From the NCBI RefSeq assembly GCF_020184175.1, contig NC_065533.1, positions 49,638,351-49,702,350 of the forward strand: a stretch of DNA of 64,000 nt, written 5' to 3'. The notes under the pieces are model-generated. The model was given only the letters and a program-made list of their open reading frames with translations. It ran no database searches and was not told where the DNA came from. Positions 1 to 13,605 of this stretch are shown here, piece after piece. This DNA comes from Aphis gossypii. Taxonomy: Eukaryota > Arthropoda > Insecta > Hemiptera > Aphididae. Numbering within the stretch: the stretch's first letter is position 1; each line of letters starts with the position of its first letter. The position numbers and the translations under genes are program-made.

Positions 1-616
1 ACAATGTTGCTCTAATTACCAACTACCTTGGCTTCAATAAAAAATGCCACAATCTTAGAACAAAACTTGCTAACTTTAACTCTAACAAACTACCTATAAC
101 CATTTGTTTATAATTATCATTGAAACTCGGCTTAACAATTACTTCTTCTCTAATAAACTAGGTCTTATTAATTATAATATTTTTAAATGTGATAATTATC
201 CTATAACAAAAAGTTATGTACAAGGTGGTGATCACAATGTGCAAAGAAATAAGATTTTCTCTTCTACCTATCACTAATAATTTTATTGAACAATAATTCA
301 TCTGGTTCTCCTACAACACTTTCAACATTATTATTATCATTATTAACTACCCCAGAATTACTGAACTGATACACACAAAGCCACATAACCACAGTAGATT
401 AAATAATAATTCAAACATTAATTTGTTATTTATGGGGACTAGAACCATCTACAAATACACTATTTGATGATTCTAATAGTCTCTTTTTCCGTTTAACAAT
501 ATATCTAATTGCCTAAGAACTAAGACTTTATCTTTTTTTGAGTTTCTTTCATAAAAAGAGACAATTATCCTTAATGTAATATTATACAATATTCAATTTT
601 AATTGATTTACAATAC
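1..616 (-). other. Myosin VIIa intron at the left edge, with a possible retroelement relic
   Basis: The donor follows the exon ending at 617, and no further myosin exon is recognisable down to position 1. On the minus strand, about 200-380 reads as short broken open stretches (for example EPDELLFNKII, then a stop) that faintly resemble the C-terminal end of non-LTR reverse transcriptases common in aphids. This is weak and could be chance. Confidence 0.3.
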
Positions 617-3600
617 CTGAATTTCTATAAGCTTCATAAAATCTGGAGAATAATAATGGCCATTTAAATTTTGCATAGCTCACAACATCTTCTTTTACTC
701 TTAACTGAGCAACATTCTCTTTCAAATAATAGCTCTAAAATTTATAAACGTGCATATAAAAATTTATAATAAAAAAAAAACACAAAACAATTAAATTCTA
801 AAACTCATTTTTTTATAAATAATGATATCAAAATATATAAAAAATTTCATGCCAAATAAATTATTAACTATAAACATTAAGAATAAAAAAAATATATATA
901 AATATAAATATAAGTTTATGCCTTAATAATACACTCAAAGAACATTTGAAAATCAATAATAACTCAGCAATAAATTATACCTTATTTAAATTCACAAGAA
1001 TAACATTTTATCATGTCTAGCTAATATCTTTGCTGGCCCCAGAAACCCACTTAGTACATAAGTTAAAAAAATATTTAACTGTGATTTATATTATAAATAA
1101 TAAACTATCAATAAATTTATTACCCCTTCAATATTTAAATTATTTGTATGACAGTTAACACAAAAGAATAGTTTATTGAAAACGAACAAATTATAAAATT
1201 TAATCAAACACTTAAATTGTAAATTTGTATGTCTTACATTTTAACTGATTTTGCAATACCATTAATAATTTATTAAGTAATAGAAATTATTCTAGAGGTG
1301 TATAATGGTTTCAATTGTAAACATAACTTTAAACTTTTCAATTTAATTACAACTTGTAATTCCTATCATGCAATACCAAACAATTGTATGTATAAAAATA
1401 TTTAGCAGGTTAATTAATCACAGTGACATAAAACAAATTTCTATTATAACAAATTTTAATGAATTGTATGCAGTCATGAAACATTATAGTATAGTAAAGC
1501 TTTGTATGACACGTGAAATTTTTTTACACTATTTTTTGAATAATTAATTATTTGATATAATCAAAATCATGCAAGTAAATTTATAATCAAATAATAATTT
1601 TTAAACTTAATCTGCTTTTGCAAATAAAACACTAATAGAAACAATCATGCAATGTTTCTCATCCTTCAATAATTATTATACTATGCTATAAATTAGATCT
1701 ACTAAAATGAATTGTCTATAAACCAAACCAGATACAAATTTAACAAAACAACATTAAAATTATTAATTAGTTGTGGTTAATGGTTATTTTTTCATTTTAA
1801 CTGTGTTTCGTACAAAATATACATTAATACACTTTAGGAAACCATAATTTTCATTTAATTCTAATTAATAATTTTAAAATGATTCTATTACAAGAGCATC
1901 AAGTATTGTTTTTGATAAAAGCAGTAATGCATAGATAGAAATATAAAATTAATATATGATCTTAGTAAGAATGAAAATACGAGTACAATAAAATGCTTAA
2001 ATTATTTACATTATTTTAAAACAAACAGTAATTATTTAATAAAATAAATGTTGAAAAATAGAATGGTTTTTAAAAGAACAATTGTTATTTTTACACATGG
2101 TTAATTTTGCATGCAGAAAAATAGATACTATTGAAGAAATTTTGGCTATATACACATTAGCCTACCTTACCTCAGTTGTTAACTGTTCCTGAAGCAAACA
2201 CATCCATCGACCTTAAACTTATAAAAAAAAAAAAAAAACATAGTTCTAAGTTTGTAGAAAATTCATTCAGCCCACAACCATAGTGAAATACTAAATTAAA
2301 CTGAAAAACCACAACCTTATCAGAAGTTTCATTAAACTAATTTCAGTTTAATTTAAAATTTAAAAAAAAAATGTATTGCTATTGGTGTTTTTATTTTATT
2401 AAAAAAATTTCATTTTTACCTTCTTGTAAGCTTGAATTATCAATATATTCCATCTTTCTATAGATTTCTCAGCATTTGTTAAACAGTAATCGGGAATATA
2501 ATTTGGTAAGAGATTTAATAACCTCTCATTATTAAGATCAGTGTTATGTTCAATGTAATACTGTTGAGCTGCAATCATGGCTAAATCCTCTTCCTTTAAA
2601 TGTAATAAATTTGAATCACATGTCTATTATTTAAAAAATATATAAATAATCTACAAACCTTATCACATCGGTATTCACCAAATTTAACTCCACGAACAAC
2701 TTGTTGATATATCAAATTAGTTGCTACTTGATCTTCAGTAGGTTCATGCCAAGGAGCAAAGATTTCTTTTCTAAAAAATAATCTCCAAGGTGCATTGCGT
2801 TCTTGAGCTCCTTGTTCCTTAGCATACTGTTCACATTGAGAAATAGCATCCATAACATGATCGCCACCACTTCCTAATGATGATACCTAAACAAATAATT
2901 AATCATCATTTTTATTTTAACATATTTAACATATTATATTAATATTACACACTTTATCAAATAATGCTATATAAAGGGAAAATCCAAATTGATCTTTTAG
3001 TCCAATTTTATCAGAAAGCTGATTACAGAGTTCACGAGCAGTAGTTGCAGAATCAGCCAACAGTGTCTTTGTATTTCCATCCATGAAAGTGATAGGAAGC
3101 ATTATAGGTTTTTTAGATTTAGTAGCCTACAATAAATTCGAAATTATTTATATAATGGTATTAATTGTACTATTTTTACTAATATTTTGTTGCACAAACC
3201 TGTAATTCTAACCAACTAGGAGGTTGATTTCGTGTACCATTATTAAAAGTTCGTTTTAAACGATCTTCACAATAAGGAGCATACCCAGGAGGACCTTCTC
3301 TTATAAACGCTCTGAGATAGTTTACAAATCTTTCAGAGGGAGCAAAACATCCAACACAAAGTGATAATAGAATCCATCCTCTAGCATGAGACGATTTTGA
3401 TGGATTCGCAGATAATTGTTTGCAAATTTGACAATATATTTCATCCCTAACAAAAAGTATAAAACTATAAAATAACTATTGGAAAACATATTATATTTTA
3501 TTACCTTAATTCTGCTCTTAAAATACCATGGCCGATAATAAAATGTAATTTTTCTAAATTAGACGTAGGACGTGCATCTAACCAAGACTGATAACTATCA

Positions 3601-6600
3601 GCTGCATATTCATCATCTTGTAATCTTTTACGTACATCTTCTCCTAATTTATTCTTCCGTTTTAAAGTAAGTGATACCAACTTATGACGAATTGATCTAG
3701 GTTTAGTTTTTAAAAAGCTTTCCTGCTTTCATATCAAGTGAAAAAATCAATAAGATACTTTCAATTATTTACAAATAAAATATACATACTGGATCCATTC
3801 CAATCATTTGAGCTTCGTAAAATTCTTTACTTCGAATGAAGTTACGACCCAAAGTTGCGGTTACTTTTGACATAACTGATGTATTATCTCTTTCCATTGT
3901 ATGATACCTAGGCTCAGATAAATCCCCACAAAATCGTAAAATTGTAATCCAAAGTGCTTGAGCAGCCTAACAAATTGTTTTTATAAAATTAACATTTTTT
4001 AATTAATGTGAAATAGCAAAAAATTTTCAAACCAATTGATCTCCTTGAGCGTGTAATGGTAGGAGAGGATGCTTGAGCGGTTTTCTTGAACATTGATGAG
4101 TAATATTTCCTTGAAAATATGTTGCAGCAAACTTTTGAAATTTAAATTCACTCAGGTCTTCTGTATCATCAACTATTGGTTGCATATCACTAATAATATC
4201 TTGTTGATCATCAGTTTTTGATGTAGGAAGGTCCTAGATTAAAAAAATATAATTCAATAAGTACTATTGAAATTGTATTTAAATACATTTATAAATAGCA
4301 CACATTTTAAAAAACTTGGAAATCTCCAACAAAAAATACTATTAAGTAATATATCTATATAATCTAGAACCAGGGTTGGCAAAAACCCGGGCAAGATAAA
4401 AAAAACCCAGCCCAGTTTCCAATAAAACCCTAAAAAATCCAAAAACCTAACAGGTTTTATTGTTAAATAGTGGACAGTTTTATTGGGTTTTTTTCTTAAG
4501 AGATTATATATTAAGGTAAGTGAGCTTAATCTCAGAAAAACAAGCGGTTTGTTTCAAAATATAGAGCGGGTTTAATCCAGAAAAGTAGGTCAGGTTTTAT
4601 AAAATATTGAATGGGTTATCAGCCCGGGTTTTTTTTTGGGTTAGGCTTTTTTATGCCAACCCTATCTAGAACCCAATTATTTAAATAAATTATTTTAATA
4701 CTCTTCTGGTGAAATTATTTTGTATGTGATCAAATAATTAAAAATAATTTATAAATTTAGGTTGTTTACACATGCATATTAAAAAGTTACATATGAATTA
4801 ATTAAAATAACAAAATCATACCATAAACACAGACGTTCCTCTGGTTTGCATAGGTGCTTCACTGCTAGAATCTGGGAGGAAATCAAACATAGCTTCAACA
4901 AGTTTACTGTCATCTACAGGTTCATCTTGCTTCCTTGCTGCATTACTAATAAGATTTTTTTTAATTTCCATTTGTCTTTTTTCTTCTTCTTCAATTTCAT
5001 GTTCTTTTCTTTCTAGTTCTTCCATACGTTCCTATATATATTTTAGAATAGTATTTTATTCTTAATACAAAAATAAATACCTTTTTTAAATACTAACCCT
5101 ATAATTTTGTTCAGCAATTTCTTTAGCTCTTTTATTTCCAGCTTCCTTCAGTTCTCGTTCTTCTTTTTTTTTTAATTTTAAAGCTTCAATCTGTATTCTA
5201 AATTCAAACTAAAATAAAAAATAATTATTGATTAACAACATAGTTCAATAATATTAAATTAATAGCAAACTTTACCTTTATTTTATTAAAACGCCGTTGA
5301 GCAATGATTCTTCTAACATGAGCTTGAATTTTAACTATAGCCCACATTTTATGAGCACACATTCTTCTGACTAGATAACCCCGAGATTGTGCTTGTAATC
5401 CTACAATATGACCACGTAAATGTTTAAATCTATGAGATAAAACACGCGACCTGATAACTGCTTGCAATCTAAGATAACCAACAAGCATATGTCGATATTT
5501 TTTCTTTTGAGAGTACCCTCTGAAATGTTTTTGAATCAATACTGCGGCTGATCTCATTTGTAAATATCTAAAATTCAATTATTAAATTATTAAAATAATA
5601 TTGATTTTTTTATTTTTTATAAAAAATGTTTACCTTCTTCTATACACCCAACCCTTTATTGACTTTTGAATGATAATAATCTTTTTAGTTAAAACTCTAT
5701 CTCGTTCTTGTTCTAAAAATAAATCATGGGCATCTTTCAGGAATATTTTAGAATTTCCCAATTGATAGTCAGAACGCCCTAAGACAGCTTGGCAAATATG
5801 AGCTGTCATTTTTTTACAATCAGTCTATAAATAAAAATAACAATTATTTCATTATGATAATTTTTAATGAAAAATTGTTTTAACCTTATGTGCTGGAGGT
5901 ATTCCAGGTATCAAAAAACGATAACGTTCAATAAATTCACTAAAACCATGCCGTATAGGATATCCAGCTCGTCGAATTCGTATGGTTTCCATCATACCAG
6001 AATATCGTAGTTGACGGCAACACAGGCCTCTATCAAACATCTAAATAATACAAAATGTATACAATTTTATATCTCTTGTAATAAGAAAAAAAAATAAATA
6101 AATACCATTGGTTTTTTTAACTCATTTGGCTTAATACATCGAATAAAAAATGGTTGACAAGTACACAGAGTTTTCATAAGAAGATCTAAAGATTTTTTAA
6201 ACTGTGTAGATAGTGTAGGAGCTCTTTTTCTAGTTTCTGAACCCATTCCAATATCTTCCGCAAATAAGACTTTTAAATACTTATTAGTTGAAATATGTAT
6301 TAACTGTAAAAGGTCAGCACTAAACGTATCACGATTTTTTTCCAGAAAACCTGTTTAATTAAAAATAATTAATCAATTACATTAATTTAAAATTACTATC
6401 ACATCATATTACCTCTAGTATCGTAAAAAACTACACCAGCAAAATGATTTAATCCAAATGACGCATTCATATCAGATTTTGGTTTTAAATAATTTCGATG
6501 ATTTCCATGAGTTTTATGCATTTTAGCCAACATAGTTTGATCAGTGCCCTATACAAAAAAAAACATTTCACATAAAATAAAACAGTATATATTATATATA

Positions 6601-9600
6601 TATATCACATCCACTTGATAAAATTGCCCATTTCATGAAATAGTAACTTATTTTTCCACTTATAAAATAATTTAAAATGTCATTTTTTTATGTAACAAGT
6701 TAAAATTAAGTTTAAAAAAGGTCTTACTTTAGGAAATTTGGACTCTTCGTCAATAAGAGCCATAATATTTAGTTGTTTAGTTGCAATGAGGTCTAAAGCA
6801 TCTTGGTTATCAACAAATTCTATATGTTGCCAACTAATATGTTCATGATTGTATTCTTGTTGTTCCAGTTTAAAAATATGTTGAACGAAAAATTGTTGTA
6901 AATTTTCATTAGCAAAATTTATACAAAATTGTTCAAAACTAAATAATAAAAAAATTAATTAACCAACTTAGATATAACTTAAATGTATTTTTAATTACCT
7001 ATTTGTTTGAAAATTTTCAAACCCAAATATATCTAAAACACCTATAGCACTTCTAGTAGTACTTTTTGGTTTATAAATAGCATTATTGATTTTGCTAACA
7101 ATATGTACAAATAACCGACCATAAATTCCTTTTACAAATGCATCTCTGACATCTACAGACTGTTCTCTTGATAATGTTGAAATCTTGTAACAATAAAGTA
7201 GGCATAATAAGCCAAAAGCAATTATTAACAAACATAAAATTTAACGAAGTTCAATACATACCACAGTTTCACCGTGAGCAAAAATGGTTTTTCTAGTCAA
7301 GGCATCAATTAATGACTGAACAGGAACTCCGACTAAATTTGCTACTCGAGTAACGTTAATACGCTCAGGAATTTCAGTGGCATCCAAATTATCTACAGTT
7401 AAAGTTCATATCAATAAATATTAATCAGATGTAAACAAGAATAGAATAATATTAACCAATTATTGCCGCTTTATATTTAATATTTCCAATATGAAGTAAT
7501 GCAGCTAATAATCTTAATATTTCCCAAATTTCTTGATCAGAAAATAATAATACTTTCATAGCTGATCTAATATCAGAAAATTCGGCAGCATCATCGCGCC
7601 CTTCACAAGTAATACTTCCACCCTATAAGATGAAAAATAAAAAACATAATATAACAGTGTTTAAAACCATTTGTAATAATTCACTTACACCAGTTAAATA
7701 TTTATACTGAGATGCATCAGAAAGTTCTAATTTTTCTTTATCTTCGGCAGAGAGGCCAGCTAATACACAATAAAATATATGATAATTTCTTTCATCAAGG
7801 GATTGAGAAACAATACGAGATTTTTCAAGAAGATATTGTTCAATTTTCGCCCCTTCAATAACACCATTGTTATTAAAATGTATATCAATGTATTTACCAA
7901 ACCTTGAAGAATTATCGTTTCTTATAGTTTTGGCATTACCAAAAGCTAAAACAACAATATTAGTGATAATAATATGATTTCCAGTTGTTAATATTTATAA
8001 CTAACCTTCAAGTATAGGATTTGCTTCTAATATTTGTTGTTCAATCCAAGAATGTTTACCACTAATAGCTGCTAAGTATTGCAAAATTAACTTTGTACTT
8101 TCAGTTTTACCAGCTCCACTTTCACCACTAAAAATAAATAAAAAGTTGAAACTAGTCAATGAAAAATTACTAAACATTTTTTTTTTTTTTTTAACATACC
8201 TGATAACTATACACTGATCTTGACCAAATCTTTTCATATGAGTATAACTATTATCACCAATAGCAAAAATATGAGGAGGTAATTCACCAATTTTTCTATC
8301 TTTGTACAATTTTACTTGCTCAGCTGTGTATATGGGTAAAATTTGGTAAGGGTTAACCGCAACCAAAATTGATCCAGTATAAGTCTAAAATTAAAGAATA
8401 TTGACAATAATATTTGCATAATGAGCTCAACAAATACTTTAATAATAAAATTACATTTACTTACATATATTAAATTTTCATTGTATCTAATAAGTAAATT
8501 TCTCAATATTCCTGCTTCATGTAAGTCACCCAATGATATCATATCCTCTACACCATGAATTGAAGTGGGGTGCATTGCTTTAATTCGCCTCTCTGGCGTA
8601 AGCCATAATTCCTTGAAATTAAGAAAATAAACTTAACAAATTTTACATACAATACAACAAATTATTGTCCTATTTTTTATCAGATTGTAAAAATAAAATA
8701 TAAATTATACATGATTATTCAATCTAAAACTTGAGTTAATTTAAATAGAATATTTCAATAAATTAGAGAAATGTTCAAATATTAAGTTTCTAACTAAAAC
8801 AATTTTAAAAACTACAGATTTTGATAGTATTCATTGAGATTATAGAATAGACTACAATATAATAATAATAATAAATTTACAATTATAATACTAATATTTG
8901 ATAATAAAAAATAAATTAACTGTGATCAAATATCACTTTATTCAGAGTATATCTAGCATTACTCTATTACTACCTAACTCAACTTTTTAATTCTTATACA
9001 TTGAACAATTTATAAAAGAAAATTTTAAAAGTTTTAACTTATAAAATTTTCAGATTTAAAATTGAAAAACTCAGAAATTAACTTTACAAAATAATAAAAT
9101 ACTAACAGTTATTCTCATACCATATAAACCTTTGGTTAGCACGTTCATCTATAATTAATTTTTATACTAGATTTTATAATTCAAAAAGGGTTATAATAAT
9201 ATCAATGATTAGTATTATGCATCACGTTTTAAAATTATTAGCATAACTAATATTTAATACTCAGAAAAACTAGTTAGTTAGTATATTTTGTTATATAATA
9301 TATGAAACAAAAAATTAAATAAATAATAAATCAATATTGTTCCTTTTTTATAAGTCCCTATCTTTTTCAAAGGAAAAAATTTTTAATTTTGATACATTAA
9401 AAATAAAATTTGAAATGTATATTTTTATAAACATAACAATAGTTTTAAAAATAAAATATTGTATTTTTATAATTGAAAGTATCACTTTACAAAAAATATT
9501 TATAGCAAGACCTCACTATAACAACACTTTTTGTAATACAACCAATACTTAATAATGATTAATTTGATTAATAGCAAAATATTTTCTATAACATATTGAT

Positions 9601-10541
9601 CACTCAATAATAATACAAAACAATATATTCTAAACTTTAATATTTTATATAATTTATTGCACAATTTCCCCAAAACTATAAGAATTACTCCTTTTTTTTA
9701 GTTATTGCAAATATTATTTGTTAAATTATTTGGTTATCATAAATAACTACTTTTATATTTTTTTAATTTGGAAATATATATATTTGCTGTTAATTTTTAT
9801 ATTATGATGTTGCAATTAATAAAAGTAATAATAATAATTGTATAGGTATTTTAAATATTTTTTTTTTATCTAAGACAGAAACAATAATTATAGTCTACAA
9901 ATCAAGTTTAAAGCACATATTTATTTAAAATATTGATAAATAAAATAAACAATTAATTTAAAAGTTTTTGTTTTCCAAAAAAATCAGTTAAGAATAACAT
10001 TTCTAGAACCCTTAAATTTCATTATTGAGTGTACGCTGAAGTTTTTTAATTTAAGATGTCTCAGTACTTATGGCTAAATAATATCCAAAAATTAAAACTA
10101 AACTAAAATGAACAAATACTCTTGGGTTATTATAATAGGTATAATTTAATAAAGATTTTAATTTATAAGCATTAGATTATGATATTATCTATATTATAAA
10201 TAAAAACTTAAAACAATGAATATAGAAAAAATATTTATAGTATATGAATATTATTATCACTTACATATCTAGCAAATATTTATTTTTTTTAATAATGCAA
10301 ATTAATTTATTACAATTTAATACATAAAATATTTTTACATACCCTTCCATCGTCATCTTTAACTTGAATACGCTTTCCTTCAGCTGAAATAACTCTAGCG
10401 CCAATTGCAACATCAAATTCTCTTCCAGAAATTGGCTCTATCCAAATATAATCTCCCTAAAATATTTATAAATTAATGGTGAATTTATTTAAAATAAATG
10501 GGAAAAAAATGATTTAAACGTACTCTAGTTACTATAACCAT
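617..10541 (-). CDS. Myo7a: Myosin VIIa (unconventional myosin), 5' two thirds; 3' end outside window
   Basis: Actin-based motor of hair-like and bristle projections (crinkled in flies). Coding exons, in transcript order: 10541-10524, 10456-10343, 8611-8465, 8384-8200, 8127-8006, 7945-7689, 7622-7457, 7392-7262, 7183-6999, 6938-6728, 6548-6413, 6350-6106, 6040-5885, 5824-5634, 5567-5276, 5208-5098, 5031-4822, 4233-4033, 3966-3790, 3722-3505, 3446-3200, 3126-2953, 2886-2659, 2593-2420, 734-617. They give 1471 codons with consistent phases. Seen: start MVIVTRGDYIW; P-loop GESGAGKT at about residues 156-163; motor to about 750; IQ motifs about 755-852 (for example AAVLIQKHFRGY); charged helical stretch about 860-940; first MyTH4 about 1025-1240; start of first FERM after that. 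The family is about 2170 aa, so the SH3 and second MyTH4-FERM should lie left of position 1. No inactivating change seen. The start is the family-typical MVIVTR in an 18-nt coding exon. Confidence 0.96.
618..2419 (-). other. Myosin VIIa intron 24 (1.8 kb)
   Basis: AT-rich intron between the exon ending ...AYKK (2420) and the exon starting SYYLKEN (734). It holds one exon-like block at 2171-2211, described separately. Otherwise no coding or RNA signal was seen. Confidence 0.8.
2171..2211 (-). other. Exon-like block in myosin VIIa intron (possible cassette or poison exon)
   Basis: On the minus strand a long T tract (complement of about 2221-2236) leads to ...TTTAAG, then 41 nt, then a good donor GAG|GTAAGG at 2170. 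The flanking exons join perfectly without it (AYKK then SYY, as in other insects). Inclusion at phase 0 reads VDGCVCFRNS and then a stop, for the 41-nt form and also for a 47-nt form using the upstream AG (acceptor before 2217). It could be a regulated poison exon or a decoy with chance splice sites. No expression evidence is available. Confidence 0.25.
4371..4664. mobile_element. hAT-like MITE in myosin VIIa intron
   Basis: A 294-bp non-coding element with terminal inverted repeats: left end CAGGGTTGGCAAAAACCCGG; right end, reverse complemented, TAGGGTTGGCATAAAAAAGC. It is flanked by an exact 8-bp duplication TCTAGAAC (4363-4370 and 4665-4672). An 8-bp duplication with CAGGG-type ends is typical of hAT transposons. 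The interior is rich in AAACCC/GGGTTT words that could fold into a long hairpin. No transposase is encoded, so mobilisation would need a full-length hAT elsewhere. Confidence 0.85.
8612..10342 (-). other. Myosin VIIa intron 2 (1.7 kb)
   Basis: AT-rich intron separating the ...KDDDGR exon from the ELWLTPERR exon. No convincing coding, RNA or transposon structure was seen. Small open frames, such as the plus-strand frame at 9337-9552, have low-complexity composition. Confidence 0.8.
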
Positions 10542-13500
10542 AGCGGATGTAGGATGGCAACTTGCAGTGTAATGTCATACCATCAAAACATTCATCTAAT
10601 AATAATAATAAAAATATTCAATATTTAAATAATAATTTTATAAGATTATAAATAATAAATAAAGGCCAGAATTATATACATTCGAAAGATCAAAAGATGT
10701 ATAAAATTGTATATAAATAAGCATAGCAAAAAAAAAGATAATTAAGCACTAAAAAATAAATAATATGTACCAACATAATACAGTAAACTATTATTAATTG
10801 AATAATTATGTAATAAATATTATATTTTTTAATTAATTTAATAGATTTATATTTATATATAGAAATTTTAAGTTTTGAACAAAATAATAATACATGTAAA
10901 TTAATAATATAGGTAAGTATATTTCTTTTTTACTCTAAAATATTAGGTAATTAAAGAACACTAGATTCTTTTAATTCTATAATCTGTTAATAAAAACAAT
11001 TTTTAACTTTAAAAAAATGAATTGATGATTTGATAATCATATTTATAGATAACTTATCAAAAATATTGGATATATTATGTAATACTATACTATATTCCTA
11101 CGTAGACTAGTAAATTACTATTAGTGAATTATAATCAAATAATCTTTTATTAGTAAAGTGTTATAAATAATTTAAAATCAGAGTTAAATATAAAAACACA
11201 ATTATTTATTAAAATTATAAGAAAAATCCAAAGTACCTATATTCAATTTTAAACAAAATAGCATAACCCTTTAGGCTTCAACTATGCAATCATAACATTC
11301 AAATTAAATTTCCATGATATCGGTTCAATTTACTAACATTTCCTTCTCAAATCCAACTATCATACATGTAAATACATAACAATGCATATTTTTCAAGAGC
11401 ACACAAAAATTCATGTAATTTTTGTAGCTACCTATCAATAATAAAAAGTATAAGGTAAGAGTACCTATTTCATGTTAATTATAAGTTATATTATAGGTAT
11501 ATTAATTAATAATATAATATATCAAAGTCTGTGTGTATAATAAACCAATAAACATAATACTGAATACACTCTCATATCAACAGGCATAGGTACCAGATAA
11601 GAGTAACAATAATTTATCATACCTACCTAATTAAGGAAGAACATATATCAACAAATATTTATATCTAATAATTTAATATATTTTAGCACAGTTGCTCATG
11701 AATTAATTTCAAAATTAATATGGATACTTAACACATGATGCTAAACAATGAAATACCAAATAATACTCTTTATCCATCTACTTAAAGTAAAGCTATGTAT
11801 AAAAAATCTAAAAATGATTTTAATGTATTCGCAGAATATCAGCTAATATAATATAACTCGTATGTAATTGAAATTAAGTATATTTAAGATTCATAAAATA
11901 ATAATATATGCACCTTTCTATTTGAAACATTAAAAACACAATACAATACAAAATTCAACCAACCAGAACAATAATTAAAATCAGTGCATTATGTACATGG
12001 TACATCCTATTCATTGACATGGTATACGAATGAGACTTAAATGATGGGTTTACAGCATGAAACGTGTAAGTAAACCAACACATTTGTATTGTCAATAGAT
12101 CATCATGTATAATATAGCGGATTCGTCATATATTGTGTAGCAAGTGCATTTTCGCACCACATCGCCAATACCCGCGTATTTCAAACAAAAACAAAAAATA
12201 CTAAAAAATAGATAGGTGGGTTTAATCGTCACGGTGCAATGCGTAGTGCTCGGACAGTAATAATTCCGTATATAGGTATAATAGCTGAGTACTCACTGCG
12301 ATTATAATATTATTGTCGACGGACCAACGCGACAAGTGACCGAGTCGGATAGTGTTTTCGTTAACGCGTATATTTCCAACCGGTTCGCTCCACGACGACC
12401 CCCTTAGTGTTTTTGGAAAAATATATACGCACTGACACACTCGCGTTAAAAGTGATAATAGAAATTTGTATTGCGGATATATTATAATGCTAATATATTA
12501 TTTTCCAAAAATCCGTCGGTGGCAAATCTGATGTCATGCACGCACTGCCAAGTGCTAACAAGTGTGCTAACTCGACGAGTGTTATCTATTATAGTGCGTG
12601 AAAATATGATACAAGCACAATATAATTTTCGAGTACGCACACACACACACACACACACACACACTACTTTCCTACGTAAGTTTTACGTATTTTATCGTAC
12701 CACACATAGAATGAAAACATAATATCAAATATCGTCCGTCGTTCGTGCGCGTGCGTGTGCGAATGCGTTTATCCAGACAGCAATAATACATGTATTACAG
12801 TCAATGCTACCACTTGGCACTTGCTACTGCTGTCGCCGCCGCAGCTGCTGCAGCTGCTAACACGACTACCGCCGCTACCACTACCAGTGTTGACCGATCG
12901 GGTTTCCGAGAAATCACCGCCGCCTGGAGAATCGAAACAGAATTAAAAAATATGTACCGCCCGTCCGGAATCGTTACTACGTTCATGCCGACGGTGCGGC
13001 GAATCCGTTTCGGAATCGTCACGATAACGGGATCGGCCGATGATAACCAATCGGACACGGCGGTCGGGTCGCTGTTCGCAAGTGGTAGTACATGTGATTT
13101 GTCGCGTTTCCACGTTAACAACCGAGGTGGCGAGATATTACATTATCGTCTGCCGAATACCGTTGTCGCGCCCGCCGCTTGCACAGTAATTAATAATAAT
13201 AATATATATTATATTATATATACACATATATTGCTACGCACACACACGCGCGCACGCATCGAGACCACGTAATTAATTAATAATATTTAATAGTATTTTA
13301 CCGTTGTCGGTGTGCCCGAGCCCGTTGTCCACACAGTCGTCCGACCTCCAACGAATTTGGTAAATTTATTTTTATTTCTCTCTTCGATTTTTCACACGAT
13401 AAACTAAACTAAAATATCGTCTACTACGTCCGCAACGTTCTCCTAGTCTCTTAGACCAGTGACGGCCTTGCCGTTGATATCGATCCCCATACAGTCGGGA

Positions 13501-13605
13501 CCGGCGAAGACGATATTTTATTCTTTATTAGTAAAAGTTTTTTTTTTTTGTTTGCTAGACACTAATTTTTTATGTTCGTTTTTTCTTGGTGTCTCAGAAG
13601 CAATC
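10542..13605. promoter_or_regulatory. Divergent upstream region between myosin VIIa and CDV3-like gene
   Basis: The two genes point away from each other. The left part (10.6-12.1 kb) is AT-rich and probably a myosin 5' UTR intron. From about 12.12 to 13.5 kb the base composition changes: CpG becomes common and GC rises, as in a housekeeping promoter. A possible myosin noncoding exon ends at 12297 (minus strand, donor GCA|GTGAGT). A possible CDV3 5' UTR exon ends at 13359 (donor TTTG|GTAAAT), joining at 13598 after the acceptor TGTCTCAG. A CCAAT word lies near 13047. The exact start sites cannot be fixed from sequence. Confidence 0.5.
12636..12664. repeat. (AC)n microsatellite
   Basis: About 14 AC units interrupt the CpG-rich divergent promoter. 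A shorter CA/CG alternating tract lies near 13237-13258. Both could form left-handed DNA but are ordinary simple repeats. Confidence 0.95.

Noticed and set aside
2161..2236. Exon-like block as a constitutive myosin exon
   Set aside because: Inclusion breaks the frame, and direct joining of 2420 to 734 matches the conserved protein exactly.
4254..4442. 62-codon minus-strand frame
   Set aside because: Runs into the hAT-like MITE in a myosin intron.
12790..13272. Open frame of 160 codons (plus) with a 104-codon frame opposite
   Set aside because: Lies in the CpG-rich divergent promoter. The Ala run comes from a GCN repeat, both strands are open for composition reasons, and no family is recognisable.
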